Shown in pieces: positions 1 to 12,276 of a DNA stretch of 64,000 nucleotides (within the stretch, counting starts at the first letter, position 1; every line of letters starts with the position of its first letter). This stretch comes from Brachypodium distachyon (Eukaryota > Streptophyta > Magnoliopsida > Poales > Poaceae), in assembly GCF_000005505.3 (NCBI RefSeq), contig NC_016131.3:9631501-9695500 (forward strand), written 5' to 3'. Under the pieces are notes generated by a model that was not told the origin of the DNA, made no database searches, and saw nothing but the letters and a program-made list of their open reading frames with translations. The position numbers and the translations under genes are program-made.

Positions 1-63
1 ATTCTCGAATAATAGTCCAAAATGTGTGGGAGAGATGCGGATAAGTTCAGGGAACCTTCTTAC

Positions 64-498
64 CTTTTTGAGGCCGGGGATGACGGTGGAGAGCTCGATG
101 AAGCGCCGGTTGATCTTCTCCCGGCGCTTCCGCTCCGCCATGATGTGGTCACGCGCGGCCGGCGACGTGTGCCCCGTGCTGGCGGCGGCGGCGGAGGCTC
201 TCCTCGACGCCGCCGGGTCCGCGGCCGGCACGTCGCGCGCTCTCGAGGAGGGAACCGTGGTGGCTTCGTTGCCCGGCTGCCGTGAAAAGGCCGAGGCGAA
301 GTTCCAGCTCACGCTGCTGCTGCCGACGCTGTCGTTCTCCGTGGCCACGGGCACGGCAGACGTGTTTCCGGAGCTGGCCATGCCGCCGTTCTTTAACGCC
401 GCAGAGCCGCCGAGCTGTTGGAGCGACGGGTGCTGCAGCTGGTGCTCGTGCTGCAGCGTGTCCATTGCCCACTGCATGAACAGGCTCGACTCGTCCAT
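64..498 (-). CDS. bHLH transcription factor A, exon 1 (gene continues left of window)
   Basis: Minus-strand exon of 145 codons, from ATG at 498 to the splice donor after base 64 (intron begins GTAAGAAGG). The protein starts MDESSLFMQWAMDTLQHEH, the same N-terminus as the two other bHLH genes in this window. It has a Ser/Ala-rich linker and ends with the basic region and helix 1: HIMAERKRREKINRRFIELS followed by TVIPGLKK. The basic region keeps the H-E-R residues typical of E-box/G-box binding. The exon ends exactly where exon 1 of the paralogues ends, after GLKK, so helix 2 and the ACT-like region should lie beyond base 1. Likely a nuclear DNA-binding regulator of the bHLH18/19/25-type (group IVa) clade, in grasses tied to defence metabolism in some members; target genes are unknown. 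The frame runs off the window edge. Confidence 0.88.
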
Positions 499-794
499 GC
501 TTCCAGTCCAGCACGCAGGCAGGTGTTTCTACCTGATCATATCACGATTCAGAAGACGAAAAGATCGATCAGTGTATTAATATCGCTGAAGACAAGACAT
601 CGGGATATCTTAAGCTGGCCTAATCCAAAGATCCGCCTCAACCATTGTGGATTTAATTAACTCTAGACATAAACTTGAAATGTGAACAGTTTGTAATATA
701 ATAGGCAGCAAGAACGATGCGATCCGGCGGCTGGCCTTGCGAACGATTCTCGCTGACGTCGTGGGTGCCTGTATTGGGATATGGGATATGGGCA

Positions 795-857
795 TCTATT
801 CTTAAAAAGCGTCTGGATACATGTAATATTTCGACAACAATTTAGAATCGGAGGAAG
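795..857. mobile_element. Truncated Stowaway MITE end
   Basis: Holds the right half of the Stowaway type found intact at 48472-48584 (GTCTGGATACATGTAATATT, then GACAACAATTTAG) and ends in CGGAGGAAG before TA. The left inverted repeat is missing. The rest of 499-1197 shows no gene or other recognisable element. Confidence 0.6.
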
Positions 858-1197
858 TATGAGAAACAAGAAAGACATTTTGCGCTGCAGAAGGTGTGTC
901 GGGGTTACCGAAAATCCTAGCCCATATAGTTTCTTTATTAAGAATCCAGTATGCGTGAATTTACTTAGCAATCCCAGCGCCAAATCAGCGAAACCAGTCC
1001 ACCAAAGACGATTTCTAGAAACAAGGGTCCTAATTAAGCGGGATCAAAGGTTAGGGCTCGAAATCCAGGAATTAGAAGATTATGATCTGATTCAGATCGA
1101 CTTTGACCACGAGATAGGGGTTTAAAATGGCTTTTCTCTACATATATGTATCTGGGGCATGAGGGGCAGATCATACACAAGGTAGGTTCAAACATTA

Positions 1198-1442
1198 TGG
1201 GCTTGTTGCTTTGAGCCCCAGCCCATCATGCCAAATCGATGGCTCGCCAAATCCTGGGCGAACAAATTCGCCGCCAAGTTCTCGCCCACGCATGGGCGCA
1301 GAAATGAACTGACGCGGGCGAAATACTGCAAACCTCGTGTTGGCTCACCAAAATGCTGACGCTAAACCAAACGACAACCCATGGAACCGCGGACGCACCA
1401 AATATTGGCTCGGCTGCCATAGGCTCTAAACCAAACGGACCC
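1198..1442. mobile_element. Possible MITE (TIR about 20 bp)
   Basis: The two ends are imperfect inverted repeats: GGGCTTGTTGCTTTGAGCC at the left, and the reverse complement of the right end reads GGGTCCGTTTGGTTTAGAGCC. This end type resembles hAT/PIF MITEs of grasses. The target duplication is not clear, so the class is uncertain. 1443-1825 shows nothing recognisable. Confidence 0.4.
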
Positions 1443-1825
1443 TGTGACATCATAAAATCAAATTTTTGTAATTATATTGTCAAAAATGTTTACAGATTTT
1501 TCCATCATTGCCTGTCTATAGTGTACGTCTCGAAGAGGATGCGCATTCCTCTAGATTGTTATCGTTGTTTTGTACTCCCTGTCAGAAGCAGCCAACTGCG
1601 TCAACATCGTGCCTTGTCTCCTTCACAGTCATTATCCTGTGCGATATCTGGATTGTAATTACTAGGAGACTATCGTGCTTTTTTCAACTTGTATTAATGA
1701 CGGAGGACGACTGGAGGAGACACCGTACCTCTCCTCTGTTCACCGCCGGAGTTGCCCCAAGGCCGAAGCAAGCCGGAGTTTCTGGTTCGCTAGCTAGAGA
1801 GGATTTGCCCCAAGCAATACTAAAG

Positions 1826-1948
1826 GATTTTGTTTGTCCTAAAGTTTGTTTGATTGCATCAAAGGAATTTTACCAAGAGATTGAAGTGGATGGAAAATTT
1901 CCTATGAAATTTAGTACAAATGAATCCTTTGGAAATTTAGTACTTTAG
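1826..1948 (+). mobile_element. Partial inverted copy of the 3107-3466 MITE
   Basis: About 120 bp match, in opposite orientation, part of the MITE at 3107-3466. Both share a stretch that would translate to FVCPKVCLI and EIEVDGKFPMKFSTNESFG, which shows near-identity at DNA level. No ends are present, so this is a broken copy. 1949-2490 holds no gene that I can support. Confidence 0.6.
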
Positions 1949-2490
1949 GAGATGGCACAACTAATATCAAAATCAACATAACTGAAGTTTTTAGGGAGAT
2001 CCGGAAGAAATTGTTAATAATAGAGAAGTAGGGTAGGGTGTGATTAGTTTCAGACTATAGTACGTACGTGGATTTGTTTGGGATATCATAAAATGTGTCA
2101 AAGATAGTCATGTGCACCCGTACTCGAGCAACCTACCACCGTACGTTTAGCCTGCTTAGGCCAGAGTACACATTACTAATTTTAGGCATCGGAATCTTTC
2201 TTGATAAACACAAGACAAGATGTTTGTACAACAATCGATCTTCCCAGCAGTCCAATACTCCAATCTTGGTTTCAGGTTGTCGGCCTGATTCTGTTTTCTT
2301 CCTATCGGTTTTAACTTTTAGGAACACTCTTAGGATCCATCCTTCTAATGTAGATATTGTTAATGAAATCGAGAGCACTACATCTGAAAAAAATCGACAT
2401 GCATGTGACAACACAGTGCCGAGGCCAATATTGTTTTTTCTGCGTGATGGCCTGATCCCTTTTGCAATCATATTGGTTAGCTAATACCTA

Positions 2491-2756
2491 CTTCCTCCGT
2501 TTCTAAGTGCAAGACGTTCTAGTTTTGTCTTAAGTCAAACATCTTAAAGTTTGGTCAAATTTATTAAAAATTATCAAATCTACATCTTTAAATTGTTTAT
2601 TAAATCCGTCATGATATACATTTTTTTTACAATATGCATATTTGATATTATAGATCAATATCAGTATATATATTTTTCTATAAATCTGCTCAAACTTGAA
2701 GAAGTCTGACTTAGGACAAAGCTAAAACATCTTACATTTTGGAACAGTGGTAGTGC
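2491..2756. mobile_element. MITE, Stowaway-like
   Basis: Begins CTTCCTCCGTTTCTAAGTGC after TA. The right end, reverse complemented, reads ACTGTTCCAAAATGTAAGATG and is followed by TA. The inverted repeats are diverged, the interior is AT-rich and there is no coding potential. About 266 bp. 2757-3106 shows nothing recognisable. Confidence 0.6.
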
Positions 2757-3106
2757 TATTAATGACAGAAATTCACGTGTGCATGCAGAGCAAGGAAACA
2801 AACCAATTTTCTAGTCAATTTTTCCAAACAAATCAGACACAGAAATGTCCACGTCTTACAAGTCTTGAAAACTTTTAGATAAAAAGGATTAGTTTTGCAT
2901 CTACGTAGACAAGACAAATTTAGGTATCACAATTTTGTTCTTTATTGAGGGCACAAAATGCTTTGTTTGGTTGACTCGGTCCGAATGTTAGTATGCTACG
3001 GGCGCCACAGCTAATTAAGTACGTAGTATGTAGTGGTATTTTGTCTTTTATAAGAGTAGAAATTTCCGGATCCTTAGTTGTGTCAAGGGCCAAAATATTG
3101 ATCTTA

Positions 3107-3466
3107 GGCCTCCTTTGATTCAAAGGATTTTCATAAGAATTTTGTAGGGTTGAAATTCTTAGGAATTTTTCTTATATTGGTCGTTTGATTCGTACGATTG
3201 AATTCTATAGGAATTTTTCCAAAGGATTCATTTGTACTAAATTTCATAGGAAATTTTCCATCCACTTCAATCTCTTGGTAAAATTCCTTTGGTGTAATCA
3301 AACAAACTTTGGGGCAAACAAAATCTATAGTATTCAAGTGGACATGACATAGCAATCCTTCATTTTTCCTTTCCAATATTTTTCCAATCCTACGAATCAA
3401 AAGAGGAGCAATTCTTCATTTTTCCTATTCCAATATTTTTCCAATCGTACGAATCAAAAGAGGTCC
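3107..3466. mobile_element. Tourist/PIF-type MITE with TTA target duplication
   Basis: The left end is GGCCTCCTTTGATTC. The right end, reverse complemented, is GGACCTCTTTTGATTCGTAC. TTA flanks both sides (3104-3106 and 3467-3469), the duplication expected of PIF/Harbinger-type elements. The right end is partly duplicated: a segment from CTTCATTTTTCC to GAATCAAAAGAGG occurs twice in tandem. No transposase is encoded. Confidence 0.75.
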
Positions 3467-3469
3467 TTA

Positions 3470-4903
3470 GTTCCCTTTTTGTTTGTTTCCAGATTCTGTA
3501 GGAGTACTGATCAGTACCCACTTTACACACTTTTTTCAAATATATTTGGTGCTGATCATATTTGAATTTGGCAGATTTGAATTTGAATTCAAATTATTTA
3601 AACCAAAAAAAACTTAAACTCTGCATGCTACAACACTTTTACATTTATATGTAGGTTTGGTGCGAAAAGGCACCTTTTCTCTACATCATGCTGCATCAGG
3701 GACGAAAAGAGAAGAAGAAGAAGAAAAGAGAACAAAACGTAACTAAGCAAAAAGTAGAGAAGAACACTTTAGAAGCTGTACTTAGATGCAAAAGGATGCA
3801 AAAAGAAGAGGATCTGCTTATGTGTCAAGAAGAATTAGGAAGGGGTAAAGTGCATAAGCTAAAGTTGATGTTAATTGTTCATGTATCCATTAGAGAGGGC
3901 CAAGGAAAAAGGCATTAAGGAAAGGCAGCCCCTCTCTCTCGAGGCATCCACAGCCAGCACTCACTTTCTCTCCAAGCCAGCCCAGGGATGGGTTGGTGAG
4001 ATCTGAAGCTCGAAGACACCTTTTCATGGCTTCCTCTCTTCTTCTCTTCCTCGGTTCATAGTGTTCTAAGCCACAGGTCTTTCCCATATTCCATTCCTTT
4101 GCTGAATTTGCTGCTATATCCCTCTGTAACAGAATCTCTGCCCTGTCTTTAGTCTGAACCTTGCTAATTCTTGCTGTTCTTGGCTGTAAACTCTTGATCC
4201 TGCGTGTAAAACTCTTGTTCCTGTTTAGTAATCTGTTCTAGTGTTTATTTGTGACGTGCTTGCTGTGTTAGATCATTTTTCCCTGTCTTTAAAATTCAGG
4301 CCTGTTGCAGTTCAGTGTTGTTTTTCTTGTTCATGTCATGTTTTGCTGTAATTTGTTCATGAATTGTGCCCGTGCTCGTTGTTGTGTTAGATCCATGTTA
4401 CTATGATGTTAGTAGATGCTTATGTGTTGTTTTTACTCAATAGAACATCCCACTGAACTTGCTATTCTCAATTTCTTGCTCAAATCTGTTCCTGTCTTTA
4501 ATTCTGCACCTCCTAACCCTGAATTCCTGCTGTTCTAAACCTTGATATACTATGATCTAATCCCTGTCTAAAAACTTGCTTCTAAACCTTGCCTAAATCT
4601 AATTCTTGTTGTTCTTCACTGTCTAAACCCCTAAATCTTGCTTAAACTTGCTGTCTAAATCTTTGAACCTTATCCACTTCTGATTCTGAACTTCTTGCAC
4701 CTTTAACTTTCTACCTGTCTTGATCTTTATCTATCTCCTGCTCTAAATCATTTCCTTGTCTATTGCTTGCTGAATCTTCTTCCCTGAACCTTAATCTTGC
4801 TATTCTTCCTTGTCTTAATCTCTGCATCTTCCTAGATTCTTCCCTGTCTTAATTTCTTTAGTGTTAAGTTTTATCTGTCAGTGTTAAAATTCAGTTTCGT
4901 CAG
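3470..4903. other. No gene seen; long CT-rich low-complexity tract from about 4080
   Basis: From about 4080 to 4860 the plus strand is a diffuse degenerate repeat of CTTGCT, CTAAATC and CCTGTCTT words with no open reading frame. It resembles an intron or leader of a retroelement. I see no ends, splice pairs or domains that would identify it. 3680-3915 is A/G-rich and has a short frame of lysine and glutamate codons without family resemblance. Confidence 0.4.
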
Positions 4904-5748
4904 TGTTGTTTCTCGACAACAATTAGAGTAAGGGGTGCCAAAGCTCGATGGCACAAGTGCGAGTATAAAAGTAGGGCGTGTACGCCGGCCTTATAGCGAA
5001 GGTCGCCGTACACTTGGACAAGTTGACACGTCGATATTTTTTGAACAGGTTCGGTCGACCCTGCGGGTGCGACCTAGTCCTATGTTAGGAGAGGCTTGGA
5101 GGGGATCGTTAGCCAAAGCGTTTTGGGTCGATCGAGGCTCCCCGAATCACTTAGCGAGAGGTCGAAAAGGGCCGCCTCATACTTGGGCCGAACGAGGCTT
5201 CCCAAGTAGCGAGGTCGAGACACCCTTAGGACTCTAACCCGATTCTCTCTCCTTCGGGCTCGGGCCGAACGAGGATTCCCGAAACCCAAAACTAGAGCTC
5301 CTCTCAAAGAGACTCTCTAGCCCTCTCCCCTTGAGTTTATTCAAGTGAGAGTGAATGGTACACGCCCCCATGGGGGGTATTTATAGCCTAAGGGTACATG
5401 ACAAAAGACCATGACTACCCTTGGGGGAGAGAGAAAAGTGGGGGCAAAATGGTAAAACTAGCTTCTTGGTTCATAACTTTTGTGTGCACCAAGTGGGAGA
5501 AGTGGGGCTTGGTTCATGGTCCACCATGGACGAAGAGCCCTCTCCTTGCACCTTTCTTGCCCCCTACTCAAGCTCAATTTTCCCTTTGACCATGGCATGG
5601 GAGGCTTGACTTGTTGATTTGTCTTCCCTTGCGACGTAGGATTGACCACGCCACGTTGGCGTCTTGACTTGTGCTGAAAAAATTGACCTAGTCGTCGCCA
5701 CGTAGATTTACGGTCCGGCCCAAATAAGGGTTTTATTTTACTACAACA
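4904..5748 (-). mobile_element. Solo LTR with 5-bp target duplication
   Basis: An 845-bp block has the LTR end pair TGTTG...CAACA and is flanked by perfect GTCAG repeats at 4899-4903 and 5749-5753. Read on the minus strand it has a promoter-like CTATAAATACCCC (TATA at 5379-5386), which sets the orientation. There is no internal domain, primer-binding site or second LTR, so this is most likely the product of recombination between two LTRs of an insertion. The superfamily cannot be told from the LTR alone. Confidence 0.8.
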
Positions 5749-5753
5749 GTCAG

Positions 5754-6335
5754 AAAGTCTGTTTTCAGGTTGTGAACAGTAAACAGAAAACAACCAAAAA
5801 CATAGTTCTTAGCCTGTTTTAAATTGTTTGTTTTGGTTCTCAAACACCCCATTTGGTTGTTTAGCTAAAGATTGAGGATTAGAAACTATTGCACATTAAT
5901 CCCTGTGGAGAATCTCATTTTTATTAATGCTATTCGCTACAAGTGTTGATCAAGTACTATGTACGGTAGAATTTGCTGGTTGACATGATGGGTTGCTACG
6001 TGGTAGTGCGCATACCTTCACTTGTTTTGACGTGGCTATTGCTAACAGTGTATCGACATATTCACGTGGGTACTGGGAATGCAAGCTCCGGCCCTATTGA
6101 TCAATCGTGTCAAGAGTAAATGCTCTTGTGTGTCTGGCGTATTTGCGCGGCCTGGCCATGACAATGGAACGGTGTTCTTCCCTTGACAAAAGCACAGCGC
6201 CAACCGAGCGTGGCCCTGACCTCGCCATAAACCTCCTACGCCAGCCAAAAATGATAAATAATGCTAAAGAAAGAGCCATGCCCATAACACATTTAGTTGC
6301 AAAACAGAAAGGGACAAAAATTATCAAAAATAAGT
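5754..6335. other. Intergenic, nothing recognised
   Basis: AT-rich with short accidental frames only. No inverted ends, coding motif or RNA gene was seen. Confidence 0.4.
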
Positions 6336-6343
6336 TACAATGG

Positions 6344-7242
6344 CACAGGTTCTCGCATCTTTCCCTCCCAACACGTCCTTGAGGCGAAGCCTTGTAGACC
6401 AAAATCGATGGTCTGGACCGAGCTTTTTACTCGATTGACTAACGTGAACCTAGTCTTAGGGCGAGACGAGTTTCTTTGGAATCTTTCTATCCTGGTGGAT
6501 TATTTTTGGTCAATTCAATGTACCAGACGTTGGTACATTTTGAAAATTGTGGAGACTAAAGATTCCTCTAAAGGTTAAAAGTGTTTTTTGGTTCCTGCGG
6601 CAGCGGGTCACATTAACTAAACACAACTTGTTAAAACAGAATTGGAATGGAAGCTCAAAGTGTTGTTTCTGTCATGAAGATGAGGCTATAACACACCTTC
6701 TTTTTTCCGGTATCGCGTCTCTCGTTCTGTATGGTTGATAGTCCAAATAGCTTCTAATTTTTTTTTCCTGGACATGTTCCTCAGATGTTTGGGTCATGGC
6801 TACGTGGGGTTAAATGGTGAATAAAAGGTTAGGAGCGCTTCTTATGATTGGAGCGGCTGCTTTATGTTGGGCAATTTGGCTATGCAGATATTGTTTTTAA
6901 TAGAAAAAACTTAACTTCTCCACTGAAGATCTTGTATTCTTGCACTCATTGGCTCTGTACTTGGTCTATCTTTGTCAAGCAGGTGGATCGTCAGTTGACT
7001 TTGAGGGAGTGCACCAAGTTGGAACAAGTGGTCAGGGATTTTTTTTTTACCCACAATGAGTGGCGGTCTAATCTGCGGATTGAGTCTACTTAGAGTTATT
7101 TTTTTCTATCTATGTAATAATTTTTTTTCTTGTACTTTTTTGGTTGTGTGCATGTTCGGAGCAGAGGCCGGGGGTGTGATACTCTTTGTGTATCGATTGA
7201 TATGCCATTGAGATCAATAAAACTTCCATTATCGAAAAAAAC
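6344..7242 (+). mobile_element. 5'-truncated LINE (non-LTR retrotransposon) 3' end
   Basis: Fragments read as the zinc-binding tail of plant LINE reverse transcriptases: WRLKIPLKVKSVFWFLRQRV and then CCFCHEDEAITHLLF, containing the Cys/His pattern CxxC...H. A later piece reads LEQVVRDFFFTHNEWRSNLR, as in the C-terminus of such proteins. Frames are broken. The element ends in an A-rich tail (7235-7242), with further A-rich sequence at 7267-7285. A diverged direct repeat, TACAATGG, occurs at 6336-6343 and 7243-7250 and is a candidate target duplication. Not functional. Confidence 0.65.
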
Positions 7243-7389
7243 TACAATGGTGCAAATCTCCTTGTAAAAAAAAGAAAAAAAAAGAGAAGGCACCATACAG
7301 AGAAGCCCTACCATCGTATATATTTTTGCGAAGAACCATCCGCAGCTACAGAATCCGTTACTCTTGGAAACTCCACACTGATGCAAAAC

Positions 7390-9755
7390 TAAAAAGCGTC
7401 AGCGCAGATATTTGTCTCAGACGCTCCTTAAAAGAAGTGTCACAGGTAGCATCCAGAGGCCGCGGCAACCAGATATTTCCTTGTGCCGTGACGACACAAG
7501 GAAGCGTCAGAGAACTTCTACAGTTCTGACGCTTCCCTGCTTCGTAAGTGTCAGAGGGGATCTACTCTAGCTGTTGTAACTCTCTCCTTTGTGGGAGCAT
7601 TAACTTTGTTCACGAAGAATTCTCTGACTCGTCCTTGTGTCGTCACGGCAGTATACTTTTGACGGTCACTGACCTCTTGTCCTAGCACACGTCAGAGATT
7701 TGTTGTAACTTGCTTTTTTTTTACATGCACAACGTAGTTGCTAATTAATTCAAATTAAAGCAACGCTACAGGCAAGAAAAAACAAAAATCAAAACAGCAG
7801 CTAATACCGCTGCAATGCTAACACAAGCCACACAAAAGCCGGTCTGGTCTTGTAGCTAAACTTTAAGATTTTCGGTCAGTTTCTTCGCTTCTTGTATCTC
7901 TGTTTTGAGATCTTCTATCACCCCATCCTAGGTAGCAAGATCGGACTCTAGTTTGAGCTTCTCAACGGACAATCTGTTCTTCACCTTTTTTTTCTTCCTC
8001 TATCATGGCTTGCAGCTTCGACACCTGAGTTACCTCCACCATCCTACCTTCCTCCATGCACATGAGGTACTCACGGAGGAGGTGCAGGAAACAGAGTCCC
8101 TAAGCCACGACATCATTGATTCCGCACCATTGTTGGTGTATCCACTACAACCCATGAAGGAAGTATTCAAGGAAGAGATTTCACGAGAGTTTTTTTTCCT
8201 TTTCAGTCGCTCTGGCAATTTTATTTCCATAAGTAGAGGACTGGGGATATATATAGGTTGGTAGACCGCTGACGCACTTTCATCCGACAAGAGTCAGCGG
8301 TGTAAGCTTTTGATGCTCAATAACCTTCTGACGCTTGTAGTAGCAATAAATGTCAAAGAACTACTCGAAGGATAAGATTCACGGGTTTACGGCATCTAAC
8401 GCTTAGCACAGAACAAGCGTCAGAAATATATGTGGTCACAGGAGGTCTGTGAGACGTCCTAGATCCGCAGCGTTAGAGATCAGTTAGGAATCTATATAAG
8501 TTCACGGGCGCAGGTAAAAAAGGTAGCGTATGTGTTCATGCTTCAGAGCGAGCTCAGTATAGATGCATGCATAATCATGGTGATGCATCAGGAAGACGCA
8601 GGTGCTCCTCTTTATCCGGTCCGTCACCTCCCCTTTCGGTCCATGGACCACCTCACCTCGGCTATAGAAGCAGCCGAATGCAGTGCAAGTCGGCCTTCGC
8701 AAGATAATAGCTGCGTACTGTCGTCTCAATGGGTGGGAGATCCTGGAGCGACCTCGTTCGTCCACTCCGCCGGCGTTGGCTGAGCCAGCGCTTCCGAGGG
8801 GTCTTCATGCAAGCTCACCGCCTCCGCCTCAGCCTCAGCCTCAGCTGCCTGCACCTTAGCTGCCTCAGGCGCCCCAGCCTCAACCTCAGCCGAGGCTTCC
8901 GCTGTTCACCGTCGACGAGTCTCCAGCGGTGAAACGGCGTCGAGAGATGTCCACGAGGTACCCCGGTGATCGTGGTTATCTTCCTCAAATCCCCTCCTTG
9001 TTCTTCTTCATTGCCGCAACTACCTCCACCGCCATAAGCACCTTCCTCTTTCCTCCTCCCCAAAACATCGGCTGCTCTTGTTGTCCCTGGCCGCGCACCT
9101 CGCCTTCTTGGGCATGGCGCTGCGCTGCTCATGGATGATGTTGCCGACATATCAAGGCGGTGTTTAATCTTGTCGACAACGCTCTGGTGTGTGTATCTTG
9201 TTTGAAATGTAGCAGATCTTGTACGCAATGCAATGTAATGTGGTCGATCTTATATGAAATGCAACAGATCTTGTCTGCAATGCAATGTAATGTGGTCGAT
9301 CATGTATGAAATGTAGCAGATCTTGTATGAAATGTAGCAAAATTTGCATGCAATGAACGAAATTCAGATTGGCTCAATGTTTCCCTGCAATTAAAATTAG
9401 AATTATAATGTATGACGCTGACGTTGACAGAAAAACACGTCAGTAGTAACTTTTTTTTCTTTGGTAAGAACCATCACGGACGCTTCTTGTTCAACGAGGC
9501 GTCAAAGATGATCAGCTCTGACGCTTCTTACGGGCCAAAAAGAGTCAGCAAAAATACCCCGATATGACTCAGGATCGGAAAAGACTAATCCTGACACGTG
9601 TCCCGGAATATGCGTCAAAATGCTTTTCCATCTGCGACGCTTTTCGACGCGTCAGAAGTTTCTGAGTCATCTCTAACACTTGATTAATGACGCGTTCAAT
9701 TTGTGTCAGCATAGAGGGTTTTCGGAGCGTCAGAAATAAGTGATTCTTAGTAGTG
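7390..9755. mobile_element. Degraded CACTA-type element with GCGTCAG subterminal repeats
   Basis: The right end, read on the minus strand, begins CACTACTAAGAATC (ending at 9755). Many copies of the word TCTGACGC/GCGTCAG lie near both sides (7398-7560 and 9415-9740), the subterminal pattern of CACTA elements. No clear left terminus was found, so the left coordinate marks only the start of the repeats. The interior (7740-9150) has proline- and serine-rich frames without a recognisable transposase. Probably non-autonomous and old. Confidence 0.5.
9195..9350. repeat. Short tandem repeat, about 58-bp unit
   Basis: The words CAGATCTTGT, GCAATGCAATGTAATGTGG and TCGATC recur in order two to three times with some point changes. 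Lies inside the degraded CACTA element. Confidence 0.6.
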
Positions 9756-11842
9756 ATCGTATACGCCCTCAAATCTATAACCTGGAGTGAATAAAGTACC
9801 CACTGCTCAGTGAAGAGGAATTTGTTGAGGTTCTTTTTGTTTACCAAGCTAGGGTGGCAATTAACAAGTAGCTATGCTTGAATAAACTGGAATATCTTCA
9901 GATCGTGGTGAGCTATCGTACTGATCTAAAAAAGGAGTATAGTACACAAATTGCATTAGTATATGCATGGCACTATAAAATGGGATCCAGCAGCTGGTGC
10001 AACGCCAAATCAATAAAGATGGTGTCAAGTCAAGTCGCCTATTAGAGTAATCCATCCAACATCAACTCCTTTCTTAAATTTGTTTTACCAGATTGATTGG
10101 TTAGAATTAAATTGGACTGGCGTACAAATATGACGTCCAATATCGTGATGATCGACTCTTCATGGATGTTACCCCCTTCATTCCTTTTTATAAAATGCCT
10201 TAGTTTTTGTCTTCTTCCTTTTTCAAAAAAGGGTAACTCTCGTTCTCTGCGTTGATGCACATAACGAAAAATTACTAAAATCCAAGCAACGCCAGGTATT
10301 GAAGCCGAACAAGTCGGAAAAAAAAAACCCGAGGCCGTATGCCTCGGACTAATTAACCGTATGGTAAAATCCTGAAACAAATGAAGAGTACACCACTCAT
10401 AAGTAAAGCATTCAAGAAGGCTCATCACGCGTGCTCCGATGATGATGAGTCCAACGAAGTGTTCCGATGATGATGAGTCCAACGAAAGGTCAATCTCAGA
10501 ATTTTAATCCCCGAATTCGAGCTTCGAACCACCACCTTCATCAAGTGCACGATGCATATGGCGTCGACATTGCTGATCAGATCGATCATATGTTTTCACC
10601 AGAGTGCACATACCCATCATGAAGTCACCTCTACCACCAACACTTGACCAGTTAACGACACCTCACTAGCCGGATACCACTCGAGAGATACTAGAAGCCG
10701 GGACGCCCCATACCGCCTCACTTTTAGCCATTGTCGCACCACCTTCGTCTAGCAGCAAAAGACATGACTTGACGCCTCCTAGGAGACACTATGCATAGCA
10801 CCTGCTGGCAACATGCATAACTTGGCGCCTCTGCATTAGACGCTATGTGTAGAACCCGTTGGAGATAGGCATGATTTGACTCCTTCGCAAGAAACGCCGT
10901 GCGTAACACTTGATGAGCCGGCTCGAACCCAATCTGGAGGTGGACGGCATGATCGACGAGGTGGAGCCAGATTCGACTAACAAGGACGCGGAGAAAGGCC
11001 TTGCTGTCGCCCTTCCTCGGAGGTCACACAGCTTCCCTGCTGCCTCCTCAGGCGGCAGCAAGGGTGGGAGCAGAGGAGGGTTTGGACAGGTGAGGTAGTC
11101 GGGGTCAGAGCAAAGTTTGAAGGTTGCGATTTTGATCCAGAGGGAGAAGATACAGCCCACCTAGATTTTCCTACAAATTTGGTCAAAATTATATACTATA
11201 TGCATACGGTCCACACATGGACGGTTTAATAAGTGGTGTGTGATTGGCATTATCACAACCTTTTACACATGTACATACGAGTTTTCCGAAGCCTAGATCT
11301 GATAAGTTGTTTATTACATAAGGTTTTAATGTAATAATCTTGTAATCAAATCAATTGGTGCACCTAACCAATTGACCCCAAAGTTCTAATTGTTTAGGAA
11401 GAGTATATTTAAACATTTGAGATGTCTAATATTACAATATATTGTGAAGAACAAAATGTCATCTCTATAAAATTATTAATTAGCACCCGATATAACTTTA
11501 AGTTCAGTGAAACCCTACATGCAAATCATGGAGAGAGATAATAGATATGCATGAGAATAAAAGAGATTTTTTTAGGGAGAACAAAAGAGTTTGTATGTAA
11601 CGGAGACAAAACGTAAATTAAATATAACTAATTAAGCAAACCTACACAGGTTCAATAGAACTACAAGTTTAAGCATGCTAGGCAAAGACTTATAATTTAA
11701 TTATGTGTCTGCATATTTAGGCGAGTACGTGTAGAACTACGGATTTTTTAGAGAGAAAAACAGTAGATCAGTTATTCTACTGTAAATTTTATTGCAAAAA
11801 TATGAACATCAATATATTACAAGGCTTATCTAAAGGTTTTAA
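9756..11842. other. Intergenic, no gene supported
   Basis: Contains a two-copy tandem repeat of a 23-bp word (GATGATGATGAGTCCAACGA core) at 10436-10458 and 10464-10486, and GC-richer sequence at 10500-11160 with no recognisable product. The remainder is AT-rich. No terminal repeats were found. Confidence 0.4.
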
Positions 11843-12276
11843 CACTACTACAAAAAGACTCATTAGTGACGGTCGAAAAAGTGTATCAGTAACGGGCGGA
11901 CCGCCCGTCACTAACTTCCTGTCACTGGTGTGCTTAACATCAGTAACGGCCGGTCCACACGTTACTGATGAGGTCCCTCATCAGTAACGGTCAAGCTACA
12001 CGCCCGACACTGATATGGATTAGAAGGAAAAAAACCGAGACCGCCCCGAATCCACACAGTAGCCCGTTGAATGTTAACAAATCAAAAAAATAATATCACC
12101 GGCTTCTCAAGGACACGGTGCTGCCGCCCGCCGCCGCCGGTGCTCTAGGCCCCACGTGCTAATGCTCCTCCGCATGCCGGTGGAAGAGGGTCACCGGATC
12201 TGGTGCCGACGGGGAGAGAGCGAGCCGCTACGAGAGATCGAGAGAGTGAGAAATAAGAGGAATAGAGAACTGAGAG

